Positions 40,997 to 49,817 are shown, counted from the stretch's first letter. The stretch is 64,000 nucleotides of DNA from Skermanella sp. TT6 (GCF_016653635.2 NZ_CP067420.1:303501-367500); one strand, 5' to 3'. Program-made: numbers and translations. Notes: generated from the sequence alone by a model not told the origin.

Positions 40997-42295
40997 TCAG
41001 GACGCCGAGGCCGTCGTCCTCAGCCGGTCCAGCAGCGTGCTCGACGCGAAGCCGTCGGCGGGAAGGTTCTGCGATTTCTGGAAGGCCCGGATCGCCCCCC
41101 GGGTGTTGGCGCCGATGATGCCGTCGGGATTGCCGACCGGCAGGCCGCGCGCGCCCAGCAGGCGCTGCAGCTCGAACCGCTCGTCGCGGCTGAGCGGTCG
41201 CTCGTCGCGCGGCCAGCTGCCCTGGACCCCCGGCCGCCCCGCCATCCGGTCGCTCAGGTAGGAGACCGCCAGCGCGTAGCTGCTGGAATTGTTGTAGCGC
41301 AGGATCGAGCGGAAATTGTTCATCACCAGGAACGCGGCGCCCCGGTGGCCGGCGGGCAGCAGGATCGCCGCCTCGGACTGGTCGGGCAGGGCGCGGGTGC
41401 CGGCCGCCTGCCGGACGCCGAGTCGGCGCCACTCCGCGACCGGCTTGCGCACGGACATGTCGGCCAGCTCATAGTCGAAGCCGGCGGGCAGCACGGCTTC
41501 GGCGCCCCAGGGCTCGCCCGCGCGCCAGCCGACGTCGCGCAGATATCCCGCGGTCGAGCCGAACACGTCGGGCAGGCTGTTCCACAGGTCGCGCCGCCCG
41601 TCGCCGTCGCGGTCCACCGCGTGGCCGGCGAAGGTCGTCGGGATGAACTGGGTATGGCCCATGGCGCCGGCCCAGGAGCCGACCAGCCGCCCCTGAGGCG
41701 CGTCGCCCCGGTCGATGATGCGGAGCGCCTCCAGCAGCTGCTCGCGCCAGAATTCGGCCCGCCGGCCGTGCCAGGCGAGCGTGGCCAACGCCTCCACCAC
41801 GTTGTAGCTGCCCATGTTGGAGCCGAAATTGCTCTCCATCGCCCAGATCGCGACGACGATCTCGGGCGGGACGCCGTAGTCGCGCTCGACGCCCGAGAGC
41901 AGGCCGCGCTGCACGGAGAGCTGTTCGCGGCCGCGGGTGATCCGGGTCTCGCTGACGGCGCCATCGAGATAGGTCCAGACCGGACGGACGAATTCCGGCT
42001 GGCTGCTGTCCGAGGCCAGCACTTCGGGCAGCACGCGCAGTCCGGACAGGCTGCGGTCCACCGTCGCCGGGCCGACCCCGGCGGCGCGCGCATCGGCCCG
42101 GAAGCCGGCCAGCCATGCCTGGAAGTCGGTCTCCTGCGCCGCGGGGTCCGCCGTCAGGGGAGCCGCCTGGTCGGCGACGCCCGGCGGCGGCTTGATGCCC
42201 GGAACGGGCAGGGGTTCGCCCCCCGCCGAGGAGCAGCCCGCCGACGCCACGACCGCGGCGGCCAGAAAGATGATGTGTGAAGTCTTCAGTCCCAT
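40997..42295 (-). CDS. MltB-like lytic murein transglycosylase with peptidoglycan-binding domain
   Basis: The chosen ATG 42295 gives 432 residues and a lipoprotein-like signal (IIFLAAAVVASAGC). The SLT_2 domain (about 65-330) has the catalytic Glu in VAIWAMESNFGSNMGS, LATLAWHGRRAEFW, GSWAGAMGHTQFIPTTF and AVDRDGDGRRDLWNSLPD. The C-terminal domain (about 370-430: ELQRLLGARGLPVG, DGIIGANTRGAIRAFQ) is PG_binding_1. It cleaves glycan strands to 1,6-anhydro products at the outer membrane or periplasm. An upstream start at 42355 would remove the signal pattern. The stop lies 21 bp from that of the CtpA-like gene. Confidence 0.93.
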   Translation of the reverse strand: MGLKTSHIIFLAAAVVASAGCSSAGGEPLPVPGIKPPPGVADQAAPLTADPAAQETDFQAWLAGFRADARAAGVGPATVDRSLSGLRVLPEVLASDSSQPEFVRPVWTYLDGAVSETRITRGREQLSVQRGLLSGVERDYGVPPEIVVAIWAMESNFGSNMGSYNVVEALATLAWHGRRAEFWREQLLEALRIIDRGDAPQGRLVGSWAGAMGHTQFIPTTFAGHAVDRDGDGRRDLWNSLPDVFGSTAGYLRDVGWRAGEPWGAEAVLPAGFDYELADMSVRKPVAEWRRLGVRQAAGTRALPDQSEAAILLPAGHRGAAFLVMNNFRSILRYNNSSSYALAVSYLSDRMAGRPGVQGSWPRDERPLSRDERFELQRLLGARGLPVGNPDGIIGANTRGAIRAFQKSQNLPADGFASSTLLDRLRTTASAS

Positions 42296-42657
42296 GCGCC
42301 GACCCGCTGTTGCACCCGTAACTCTCTCAATAGAGGTGTTGAGTTCCGGGCACAAGCGGCAGCCGGCAAGGCGGCGGCGTCCCGGGAGCTCTCACTTTAG
42401 GGGGATTCCGTGCCTTTTTCGTATAAATCCGTGATGAGGGTCACTGAGACCGCCCGGTGGATGGCCGATCCTCCGATCCGCAGCGGCTCGGCCGAACGGT
42501 CTATGTTGCAATGCGGCATCAGCTTGCGACAAAGTGTAAAACCCGCCTTTTGATTAAGGCTACCTTTCGGTGAATTTGATGTATCTCATGACGTGAGGCT
42601 TTTTTCTTGGGCACGGTCATGGCAGAGCACAGGCATCGGAGTAACGGAGGCTCCAGG
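42296..42657. other. 362-bp spacer, promoter region, no gene seen
   Basis: The gap lies between the divergent transglycosylase and the small 39-residue gene. It is AT-richer towards its end (AAAGTGTAAAACC near 42530 and GAATTTGATGTATCTCATGA near 42570), which suggests promoter sequence. A short run GGCTTTTTTCTTGGG near 42597 has no good stem. I see no coding frame with support. Confidence 0.4.
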
Positions 42658-42777
42658 ATGGACAGTTTCGTCAAGGACTGGGCGCGATGGTCGGTCGCCG
42701 AGCGCTATACCGCGATCGGCGTCGTCGCGGCCTCGCTGATCGGCGTGGCGACCCATCTCCTGCTTGACGTGATCTGA
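42658..42777 (+). CDS. candidate 39-residue membrane protein
   Basis: ATG 42658 follows a strong GGAGG about 10 bases upstream and runs 39 codons to TGA. The peptide starts MDSFVKDWARWSVAERYTAI as an amphipathic, Trp-containing helix, then has a membrane helix (GVVAASLIGVATHLLLDVI). The strong ribosome-binding site and clean amphipathic/hydrophobic layout argue for a real gene. It lies 76 bp before fdhD on the same strand. Function unknown. Confidence 0.6.
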   Translation: MDSFVKDWARWSVAERYTAIGVVAASLIGVATHLLLDVI

Positions 42778-42853
42778 TCGGCGGGTCCGGCTTCGGGCGC
42801 GTTGCCGCGCGCCGCGCTTGCCTGACCGGGGCGGTCGAATTACGCTCGCCCCC

Positions 42854-43750
42854 ATGGAAGAGCTCCCCAAGGCAGAATTCGTCGTCCGCCCGGATCCCGC
42901 AGACCCGCGCCTGACGAAGCGGGTCGCCGGCATCGACCAGACCGGCGCCCCGATCGAAACCTCGGTCACCGTAGAGCGCCCCCTGACCCTGTTCCTGAAC
43001 GGCCAGGAGATCGTCACCATGATGACGATCTGCGATTATCCCGAATATCTGGCGCTGGGATACCTGCTGAACCAGAACATGCTGCGCACCGACGACCGCG
43101 TCACCGACATCGTCTATGACGACGAGATCGAGACGGTGGTGGTTCGAACCGAGCGCCCCACCGACTTCGAGCAGAAGCTGAAGAAGAAGACGCTGACCTC
43201 CGGCTGCGCCCAGGGCACGGTGTTCGGCGACCTGATGGAGAAGTTCGGCGACATCCGGCTGTCCTCCACCGCGCGGCTGAAGACCTCCTGGCTGGCGGCG
43301 CTGACCCGCAAGATCAACACGGCGCCCAGCCTCTACCTGGAGGCCGGCGCGATTCATGGCTGCGTCCTGTGCCGGGAAGACAGGCCGCTGGTCTATATGG
43401 AGGATGTCGGCCGCCACAACGCCGTGGACAAGGTGGCGGGATACATGTGGCGGCACGGCCTGGGGCCCGAGGACAAGATCTTCTACACGACCGGACGCCT
43501 GACCTCGGAGATGGTGATCAAGACGGTTCAGATGGGCATCCCCATCCTGGTATCGCGCAGCGGCTTCACCGCCTGGGGCGTGGAACTGGCGCGCGAGGCC
43601 GGGCTGACGCTGATCGGCCGCGCCCGGGGGCGCCGCTTCGTGGCGCTGGCGGGGGAGGAGCGGATCGAGTTCGACCTCGCCTCGGGCGAGGGCGACGACG
43701 AGCCCGCCGCGCACCGCAGGAAGGGGAGCCGGGGCGATGACGGGGAATAA
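42854..43750 (+). CDS. fdhD: formate dehydrogenase accessory sulfurtransferase FdhD
   Basis: ATG 42854 gives 298 residues. Family features are ERPLTLFLNGQEIVTMM, PEYLALGYLLNQ, TSGCAQGTVF, and the sulfur-transfer Cys pair in GAIHGCVLCRED. YMEDVGRHNAVDKVAGYM, TTGRLTSEMVIKTVQMGIPI and RSGFTAWGVELAREAGLTLI follow. FdhD carries persulfide sulfur from IscS to the bis-MGD cofactor of formate dehydrogenase. It overlaps mobA by 14 bp, a logical pairing since both serve the same cofactor. No formate dehydrogenase gene is in the window. Confidence 0.96.
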   Translation: MEELPKAEFVVRPDPADPRLTKRVAGIDQTGAPIETSVTVERPLTLFLNGQEIVTMMTICDYPEYLALGYLLNQNMLRTDDRVTDIVYDDEIETVVVRTERPTDFEQKLKKKTLTSGCAQGTVFGDLMEKFGDIRLSSTARLKTSWLAALTRKINTAPSLYLEAGAIHGCVLCREDRPLVYMEDVGRHNAVDKVAGYMWRHGLGPEDKIFYTTGRLTSEMVIKTVQMGIPILVSRSGFTAWGVELAREAGLTLIGRARGRRFVALAGEERIEFDLASGEGDDEPAAHRRKGSRGDDGE

Positions 43751-44372
43751 GGGGGAGGACGTCGTCGGCGTGCTGCTGGCCGGCGGGCTGTCGCGCCGCA
43801 TGGGCGGCGGCGACAAGACGCTGCGGCTGCTGGCAGGCCGGTCGATCCTGGACCGGATCATCGACCGGGTCCGGCCCCAGGTGGGCCGGCTCGTGCTGAA
43901 CGCCAACGGCGACCCGGCGCGATTCGCCATGACCGGGATGGAGATCGTCCCCGACGTGGTGCCGGACTATGCCGGGCCGCTGGCCGGCGTGCTGAGCGGG
44001 CTGGACTGGGCGGCGGATAACGTCCCCGGCGCCCGTTGGGTGGCGAGCTTCGCGACCGACGCGCCGTTCCTGCCGGCCGACCTGGTGGAGCGGCTGCGCG
44101 CCGCCGCGGAGCGGGAAGGCGCCGACATGGCCTGCGCCCGGTCCGGCGGGCGCGAGCACCCCGTGTTCGGCCTGTGGCCGGTCCATCTGCGCCACGACCT
44201 GCGCCGGGCCATGGTCGAGGAAGGGATCCGCAAGGTCGATGTCTGGACGGGGCGGTACCGGCTGGCGATCGCCGATTTCGAAGCCGACCCGGTCGACCCC
44301 TTTTTCAACACCAACCGCCCCGACGACCTCGCGGAAGCGGAGCGGCTGGTGGGGGGTCGTCTGGTCGATTAA
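43737..44372 (+). CDS. mobA: molybdenum cofactor guanylyltransferase
   Basis: The 211-residue enzyme begins with the nucleotidyltransferase motif GVLLAGGLSRRMGGGDKTL, followed by LVLNANGDPARF, PDYAGPLAGVLSGLDWA and FATDAPFLPADLVERL. It adds GMP from GTP to Mo-molybdopterin to make MGD, in the cytosol. It overlaps fdhD by 14 bp; its TAA interlocks with the stop of the convergent receiver gene. Confidence 0.95.
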   Translation: MTGNKGEDVVGVLLAGGLSRRMGGGDKTLRLLAGRSILDRIIDRVRPQVGRLVLNANGDPARFAMTGMEIVPDVVPDYAGPLAGVLSGLDWAADNVPGARWVASFATDAPFLPADLVERLRAAAEREGADMACARSGGREHPVFGLWPVHLRHDLRRAMVEEGIRKVDVWTGRYRLAIADFEADPVDPFFNTNRPDDLAEAERLVGGRLVD

Positions 44373-44743
44373 TGCCGGGCGGCGGCCGCGATGAGCCGGT
44401 CCAGGTCGCTGATCCGGTAGGGCTTGGAGACCCAGCCCGCCGCAGGCGACTCGCCGCGGGAGGACCCGATCACCTCGTCGATCGCGCTGCCGCGGCAGAT
44501 CACCACGGGAATCCCGAGCCGGCCGGAGATCTCGCGGGCGGCGTCGATGCCCTCGTTCAGGTCGGAGAGGCCGCCGTCCACGACGGCCACGTCCGGGCGA
44601 TGCAGCTCGGCCAGACGCACGGCGTCCGGGGCGGTGTCGGCCCAGGCGCAGACTTCGTAACCGAGGTCCATCAATCCGAATCGCACGGCCCAGGCGATCA
44701 GGGGATCATTTTCCGCAACGATCAGGCGGGTTTTATGGTCCAT
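44369..44743 (-). CDS. single-domain response regulator (receiver only)
   Basis: ATG 44743 gives a 124-residue stand-alone receiver. It has the acidic pair in LIVAENDPLIAWAV, the phospho-acceptor Asp in VAVVDGGLSD and the conserved Lys in GWVSKPYRISDLD. The residue at the switch Thr/Ser position after strand 4 (IPVVICRGS) appears to be Arg, which is unusual. Without an output domain it may be a phosphate sink or pass phosphate in a relay, for example from one of the two hybrid kinases in the window. Its stop interlocks with that of mobA. Confidence 0.85.
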   Translation of the reverse strand: MDHKTRLIVAENDPLIAWAVRFGLMDLGYEVCAWADTAPDAVRLAELHRPDVAVVDGGLSDLNEGIDAAREISGRLGIPVVICRGSAIDEVIGSSRGESPAAGWVSKPYRISDLDRLIAAAARH

Positions 44744-45114
44744 ATCTTGCCTCCACAGGGGCGACCGACCCAAGGCTTATGGGTATCCCTATATCTTGGG
44801 TGCTGCAATTAGTCTCAACGATATACGGTGTGGTTTGTCGCGTCGGGCATCCGGATTTTTGCCCCGGCACCTCGAAAGCCGTCCACGGGCCGCGCGGAGG
44901 AACTACCACGCGCCGACGCCCTTGGCAAAACCCGGTATATGCGATTCATTTCGGGCAATTCCCGGTTTCGCCGTTCGTGCCGACAGCCCTGTCTGGACGC
45001 TTGACCGTCCCTCCCCGACAGGCGAGCATCGTTCCACACCGCCTGGCGCGACAAAAATGGCGGACCTGGGGCCAAAAGCCCGAGGCTTCACGGTTACAGA
45101 CAGGGGACGTGTCG
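44744..45114. other. 371-bp spacer holding divergent promoters, no gene seen
   Basis: The gap lies between the receiver gene (minus) and the TRAP operon (plus). The AT-richer part near 44775-44835 (TATCCCTATATCTTGGGTGC, then AACGATATACGG) is a plausible promoter area for one or both. An open frame crosses it into dctP but has no family sequence or ribosome-binding site. Confidence 0.4.
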
Positions 45115-46107
45115 ATGCGACGTTTGATGACCGCTGCCGTGGCTGCAGCAAGCTTGGCGGCGAGCTTCATGGTATCCGGGGCGATGTCCACGGCGGCCTG
45201 GGCCCAGACCCGGTGGGACCTGCCCACGGCCTATCCCGACAGCAACTTCCACACGCAGACACTGCGCTGGTTCGCCGACGAGGTGCGTCGCGCCACCGAC
45301 GGGCAGCTCGACATCACGCTGCACAGCAACGCCTCGCTGTTCAAGATGCCGGAGATCAAGCGGGCGGTCCAGACGGGCCAGGTGCCGGCCGGCGAGATCC
45401 TGCTGTCCGCCTACGGCAACGAGGACCCGCTGTTCGAGGCCGACGCCATCCCGTTCCTGGCGGCGGGCTATCCGGCGGCGCGCAAGCTGTACGAGGTGCA
45501 GAAGCCGCTGCTGGAGAAGCGCCTGGCCGACCAGGGCATCCGGCTGCTCTACTCGGTCGCCTGGCCGGGGCAGGGCATCTACACCAAGCGGGAGATCGCC
45601 AAGGTCGACGATTTCCGCGGCATCAAGTTCCGCGCTTACAACGCCGCCACCGCCCGGCTGGCCGAGCTGCTGGGCGCCGCTCCGACCACCGTGCAGCAGG
45701 CCGAGGTGCCGCAGGCCTTCGCGACCGGCGTGGTCGACGCGATGATCACGTCGGGCGCCACCGGCGTGGACACCAAGGCGTGGGAATTCTCCAAGTTCTA
45801 CTACGACACCTCGGCCATGCATCCGCGCAACATCGTGATGATCGGCGAGCGCGCCTGGCGGCGCCTGCCCGAGGAGGTGCGGACCAGCGTCCTGGAAATC
45901 GCCGCCAAGGCGGAAGAGCGCGGCTGGGCCGAGAGCGAGCGGATCGCCGAGGAAACCAAGAAGACCATGGGCCAGAACGGGCTGACCATCGTCACGCCGT
46001 CGGAGGCCCTGATGGGCGACGTCCGCGCGGTCGGCCGCACCATGATCGACGAATGGGTCAAGAAGGCCGGGGCGGACGGGCAGAAGATCGCCGACGCGCT
46101 GAAGTAA
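45115..46107 (+). CDS. dctP: TRAP transporter solute-binding protein (DctP family)
   Basis: ATG 45115 after GGGGAC gives 330 residues with a signal peptide (about 1-30, cleavage after AWA). The DctP fold is shown by WDLPTAYPDSNFHTQTLRWF, FKMPEIKRAVQTGQVPAGEI, and the substrate-contact region KFRAYNAATARLAELLGA with the conserved Arg. QAEVPQAFATGVVDAMITSG follows. It binds an organic acid in the periplasm and hands it to DctQM. The neighbouring pxpBC genes hint at pyroglutamate or a related amide acid, but family members bind many carboxylates. Confidence 0.93.
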   Translation: MRRLMTAAVAAASLAASFMVSGAMSTAAWAQTRWDLPTAYPDSNFHTQTLRWFADEVRRATDGQLDITLHSNASLFKMPEIKRAVQTGQVPAGEILLSAYGNEDPLFEADAIPFLAAGYPAARKLYEVQKPLLEKRLADQGIRLLYSVAWPGQGIYTKREIAKVDDFRGIKFRAYNAATARLAELLGAAPTTVQQAEVPQAFATGVVDAMITSGATGVDTKAWEFSKFYYDTSAMHPRNIVMIGERAWRRLPEEVRTSVLEIAAKAEERGWAESERIAEETKKTMGQNGLTIVTPSEALMGDVRAVGRTMIDEWVKKAGADGQKIADALK

Positions 46108-46113
46108 CGGCCG

Positions 46114-46659
46114 ATGCGCAGGGTTCTCGACGGGCTTTACCGGCTGTGCGGCTGGCTCGCGGCCTTCTTCCTGGTCGCGATCGCCGTGCTGATCCTGCTC
46201 CAGGTCGGCGGACGGCTGGTCGGGGTCCTGATCCCGTCGGCCGACGACCTGGCCGGCTTCGCCATGGCGGCCTCGTCGTTCCTGGGACTGGCCTACGCGC
46301 TCCGGGCCGGCGGGCACATCCGGGTCAGCCTGGTCCTGCAGCGGCTGGCCGGCGGCCCGCGCCGCTGGGCGGAGCTGTGGTGCCTTGCGGCGGGAAGCCT
46401 GCTGACCGGATACTTCGCCTGGTACAGCGGGGCCATGACGTGGGAATTCTTCGCCTTCGGGGACGTCTCGCCGGGGCTGCTGCCGATCCCGCTGTGGATC
46501 CCCCAGAGCACCATGACCCTGGGCCTCGGACTGATCTGCGTGGCGCTGGTCGACGACCTCGTCGCGGTGGCGAAGGGGCGGCCGGCGAGCTACGAGGGGG
46601 CCGGGGGTGACCTGCTCGAGTCCGAGAAGCTGGCGGCCGGCCCCGATGCGAAGCTCTGA
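46114..46659 (+). CDS. dctQ: TRAP transporter small permease (DctQ)
   Basis: The 181-residue protein has four membrane helices (about 10-30, 45-65, 88-108, 128-150) with the family pattern SADDLAGFAMAASSFLGLAY and LRAGGHIRVSLVL. It is the small subunit that supports the large permease in Na+-driven uptake. It follows dctP by 6 bp and ends just before dctM. The last 25 residues are a charged cytoplasmic tail. Confidence 0.92.
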   Translation: MRRVLDGLYRLCGWLAAFFLVAIAVLILLQVGGRLVGVLIPSADDLAGFAMAASSFLGLAYALRAGGHIRVSLVLQRLAGGPRRWAELWCLAAGSLLTGYFAWYSGAMTWEFFAFGDVSPGLLPIPLWIPQSTMTLGLGLICVALVDDLVAVAKGRPASYEGAGGDLLESEKLAAGPDAKL

Positions 46660-46680
46660 TTGCCGGAAAAGGCCTCGCCC

Positions 46681-47985
46681 TTGGACCCCCTGATCCTCTC
46701 CGCCGTCCTGATCGTCCTGCTGCTGCTCCTGCTCGCCAGCGGCATCTGGGTGGCGCTGTCGCTGCTGGCGGTCGGGCTGATCGCCATGCTGTTCTTCACC
46801 TCCGCCCCGTCGGGGCTGGTCATGGCGACCACCGTGTGGGGTGCCAGCGCCAGCTGGACGCTGACCGCCCTGCCGCTGTTCATCTGGATGGGCGAGATCC
46901 TGTTCCGCACCCGCCTGTCGGAGGACATGTTCCAGGGGCTGGCGCCCTGGATGGCGCGGCTGCCCGGCCGGCTGATGCATGTCAACATCGTGGGCTGCGG
47001 GATCTTCGCCGCGGTGTCCGGCTCCTCCGCCGCGACCTGCGCCACGATCGGCCGGATGTCGCTGCCCGAGCTGAAGCGGCGCGGCTATGACGAGCGGATG
47101 AGCATCGGCACGCTGGCCGGTTCCGGAACCCTGGGGCTGCTGATCCCGCCGTCGATCATCATGATCGTCTATGGGGTGGCGGCCGACGTGTCGATCGGCC
47201 GGCTGTTCATCGCCGGGGTGCTGCCCGGCATCCTGCTGATCGCCCTGTTCATGGGCTATGTGGTGGTCTGGTCGCTGATGAACCCGGAGCGCACGCCGCC
47301 GGGCGGCGCGGCGATGACCCTGGGCGGGCGGCTGCGGGCCTCGCGCCGGCTGATCCCGGTGGTGGTGCTGATCGCCGCCGTGATCGGCTCGATCTACTCC
47401 GGGATCGCCACCGCGACCGAGGCGGCGGCGTTGGGCGTCGCCGGGGGCCTAGTCCTGTCCGCGGCGTCGGGGACGCTGACCTGGGGCAGCTTCCGGGAAA
47501 GCCTGATGGGCGCCATGGTCACCTCCAGCATGATCGCCTTCATCCTGGCCGGGGCCGCCTTCCTGACGGTCGCGATGGGCTTCACCGGCATCCCCCGCGT
47601 GCTGGCCCAGTTCATCAACGAGCTCGGCCTGTCGCCCCTGGCGCTGCTGGCGGCGCTGACGGTGTTCTTCGTGCTGCTGGGCTGCTTCCTCGACGGGATT
47701 TCCATGGTTGTGCTGACCACGTCGGTGGTCATGCCGATGGTCCAGGCCGCCGGGATCGATCCGCTGTGGTTCGGGATCTACATCGTGCTGGTGGTCGAGA
47801 TGGCGCAGATCACCCCGCCGGTGGGGTTCAACCTGTTCGTGCTGCAGGGGCTGACCGGGCGGGACATCCTGTATGTCGCCCGGGCGGCCCTGCCGTTTTT
47901 CCTCATCCTGGTCACGGCGATCGTGCTGGTCACCGTCTTTCCGGGCATCGTGACCTGGCTGCCGGCCCAGATGATCGGCGGCTGA
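46681..47985 (+). CDS. dctM: TRAP transporter large permease (DctM)
   Basis: I prefer TTG 46681 (434 residues) because GGAAAAGG lies 10 bases before it; TTG 46660, which directly follows the dctQ stop, is the alternative. About 12 membrane helices carry DctM signatures: GAWTLTALPLF-type region near 60-75 (WTLTALPLFIWMGEILFRT), VSGSSAATCATIGRMSLPE, LAGSGTLGLLIPPSIIMIVY, LGCFLDGISMVVLTTSVVMP and EMAQITPPVGFNLFVLQG. It is the substrate/Na+ channel subunit. Confidence 0.93.
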   Translation: MDPLILSAVLIVLLLLLLASGIWVALSLLAVGLIAMLFFTSAPSGLVMATTVWGASASWTLTALPLFIWMGEILFRTRLSEDMFQGLAPWMARLPGRLMHVNIVGCGIFAAVSGSSAATCATIGRMSLPELKRRGYDERMSIGTLAGSGTLGLLIPPSIIMIVYGVAADVSIGRLFIAGVLPGILLIALFMGYVVVWSLMNPERTPPGGAAMTLGGRLRASRRLIPVVVLIAAVIGSIYSGIATATEAAALGVAGGLVLSAASGTLTWGSFRESLMGAMVTSSMIAFILAGAAFLTVAMGFTGIPRVLAQFINELGLSPLALLAALTVFFVLLGCFLDGISMVVLTTSVVMPMVQAAGIDPLWFGIYIVLVVEMAQITPPVGFNLFVLQGLTGRDILYVARAALPFFLILVTAIVLVTVFPGIVTWLPAQMIGG

Positions 47986-47988
47986 GAC

Positions 47989-48762
47989 ATGGGCGGAACC
48001 GCATCCGGCGGGGCTTGCGACAGGCCGCGCTTCCTGCCCGCGGGCGACGCCGCGCTGACGGTCGAGTTCGGCGCCGCGATCGACGGGAAGATCAACGGGC
48101 GCGTGCTGGCGCTCGACGCGGCGCTGGCGGAGGCGGCCCTGCCCGGCGTGGTCGAGACGGTGCCCACATATCGCTCGCTGCTCGTCCAGTTCGATCCGGC
48201 CGTGCTGACCCATGGGGAACTGGCGGAGGCGCTGGCGGCCCTTGGACCCGCTTCCGACGGCGGGAAGGCCGAGGCGCGGCGCTGGACCATCCCGGTCGCC
48301 TATGGCGGCGAGCACGGCATCGACCTGGAGGAGGTCGCCCGCCACCACGGCATCACGGCGGAGGAGGTCGTCCGGCTCCACCTCTCGGGCGACTACCGGG
48401 TCTACATGATCGGGTTCGCGCCCGGTTTCGCCTATCTGGGCGGATTGCCGGAAGCGCTGCATACGCCGCGCCGGCGCGATCCCCGGATGAGGGTGCCGGC
48501 CGGGACCATCTCTATCGGCGGCATGCAGGCCGCGGTCTGCTCGACCCCGATCCCGTCGGGATGGCACCTGCTGGGGCGGACGCCGGTCCGCGGCTTCGAC
48601 CTGCGCCGGCCCGACCCCTTCCTGTTCCGGCCCGGGGACCGGATCCGCTTCGTCCGGATCGACGCGGAAGAGTTCGGCCGGTTGGACGCGCTGGCGGAGG
48701 CCGGCGGCTACCTGCCGGAGCCGGACGGACCTGCCGGCGGGTCCGCCGGAGGGGAGGATTGA
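47989..48762 (+). CDS. pxpB: 5-oxoprolinase subunit B (KipI/allophanate hydrolase subunit 1 family)
   Basis: The 257-residue protein starts 3 bp after dctM. It has FLPAGDAALTVEFG, VETVPTYRSLLVQFD, HLSGDYRVYMIGFAPGFAYL, PRRRDPRMRVPAGTISIGG and TPIPSGWHLLGRTPV, the CT_C_D/PxpB pattern. With PxpC and PxpA this enzyme opens 5-oxoproline (pyroglutamate) with ATP. Homologues also occur as KipI, a kinase inhibitor in Bacillus, so a metabolic role is inferred from the pxpC neighbour. Confidence 0.9.
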   Translation: MGGTASGGACDRPRFLPAGDAALTVEFGAAIDGKINGRVLALDAALAEAALPGVVETVPTYRSLLVQFDPAVLTHGELAEALAALGPASDGGKAEARRWTIPVAYGGEHGIDLEEVARHHGITAEEVVRLHLSGDYRVYMIGFAPGFAYLGGLPEALHTPRRRDPRMRVPAGTISIGGMQAAVCSTPIPSGWHLLGRTPVRGFDLRRPDPFLFRPGDRIRFVRIDAEEFGRLDALAEAGGYLPEPDGPAGGSAGGED

Positions 48763-48766
48763 GCCG

Positions 48767-49789
48767 ATGGCCGATCTGATCGTCCTCCAGCCCGGTCCCC
48801 AGGCCACGATCCAGGATCTCGGCCGCGTCGGCTGGCAGCGCTTCGGCGTCGCCGCGGCCGGAGCCATGGATCCGCCGTCGTTGCGCGCCGCCAACCTGCT
48901 GGCCGGCAATCCGCCCGGCGCCGCCGCGGTCGAGTTCACCCTGGCGGGCGGGGAGTACGAGGCGGAGGGAGCGACGGTGCGCCTGGCCGTCGCGGGCGGG
49001 GATTTCCAGGTCGCCGTGGACGGCGAGCCGGTGCCGCCCTGGACCGGCTTCGACCTGGAGCCGGGGCGGCGCCTGAGGATCGGCGCCGCCGGCGACGCGC
49101 TGCGCGGATACCTGGCCGTCGGCGGCGGCTTCGCCCTGCCGCCGCAGCTGGGCAGCCTGTCCACCCATGTCCGCTCCGGCCTGGGCGGGCTGGAGGGGAG
49201 GGCGCTCCGGGCGGGCGACCGCCTGCCGCTGGCCGCCGGCGCGGTGCCCGCGGGTCCGCCGCTCGCCCTCGACCCGCAGGGACTGCCGCCCCGGCGCGAG
49301 GTGCTGCGCGTGGTGCTGGGGCCGCAGGACGATCATTTCACGGCTGCCGGGATCGAGACCTTCCTGACCGGAACCTATGCCGTGACGGCCGATGCCGACC
49401 GCATGGGCTATCGGCTGAGCGGGCCGGAGATCGAGCATGCCGGCGGGTTCAACATCATCTCCGACGGGATCGCGGCCGGCAGCGTCCAGGTTCCCGGCAC
49501 CCGCCAGCCCATCGTGCTGCTGGCCGACCGTCAGCCGACCGGGGGCTATCCCAAGATCGCGACCGTGATAACGCCCGACCTGCCGTCCCTGGCCCAGGCG
49601 CGGCCGGGGGGGACTTTCCGGTTTCAGGCCGTCGATCCGGCCGAGGCGGTGGCGATCCGCCAGAGCTGGGAGGCGATGCTCGGCCGGATGGGGGAACGGC
49701 TGGCCCCGGCGGGCGCGGGGAGGGAACTGGACAGCGAGCGCCTGCTCGGCATCAACCTGGTGGGCGGCGTGGTGGATGGCCTTGCCTGA
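48767..49789 (+). CDS. pxpC: 5-oxoprolinase subunit C (KipA/allophanate hydrolase subunit 2 family)
   Basis: The 340-residue protein has IVLQPGPQATIQDLGRVGWQ, GVAAAGAMDPPSLRAANLL, YLAVGGGFALPPQLGS, VVLGPQDDHFTAAG, TADADRMGYRLSGPEI and LADRQPTGGYPKIATVI, the CT_A_B/biotin-dependent carboxyltransferase-like fold used by PxpC. It should complex with PxpB. The normal third subunit, the LamB/YcsF protein PxpA, is not within the 7 kb around, so it is either elsewhere or replaced. A large inverted repeat follows the stop. Confidence 0.9.
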   Translation: MADLIVLQPGPQATIQDLGRVGWQRFGVAAAGAMDPPSLRAANLLAGNPPGAAAVEFTLAGGEYEAEGATVRLAVAGGDFQVAVDGEPVPPWTGFDLEPGRRLRIGAAGDALRGYLAVGGGFALPPQLGSLSTHVRSGLGGLEGRALRAGDRLPLAAGAVPAGPPLALDPQGLPPRREVLRVVLGPQDDHFTAAGIETFLTGTYAVTADADRMGYRLSGPEIEHAGGFNIISDGIAAGSVQVPGTRQPIVLLADRQPTGGYPKIATVITPDLPSLAQARPGGTFRFQAVDPAEAVAIRQSWEAMLGRMGERLAPAGAGRELDSERLLGINLVGGVVDGLA

Positions 49790-49817
49790 GTTGCCGGGCT
49801 GGAAAAGGAAGAATTGG

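Noticed and set aside
44779-45114. An N-terminal extension of DctP
   Set aside because: The signal peptide starts at ATG 45115; the upstream 112 codons are promoter region with no family match.
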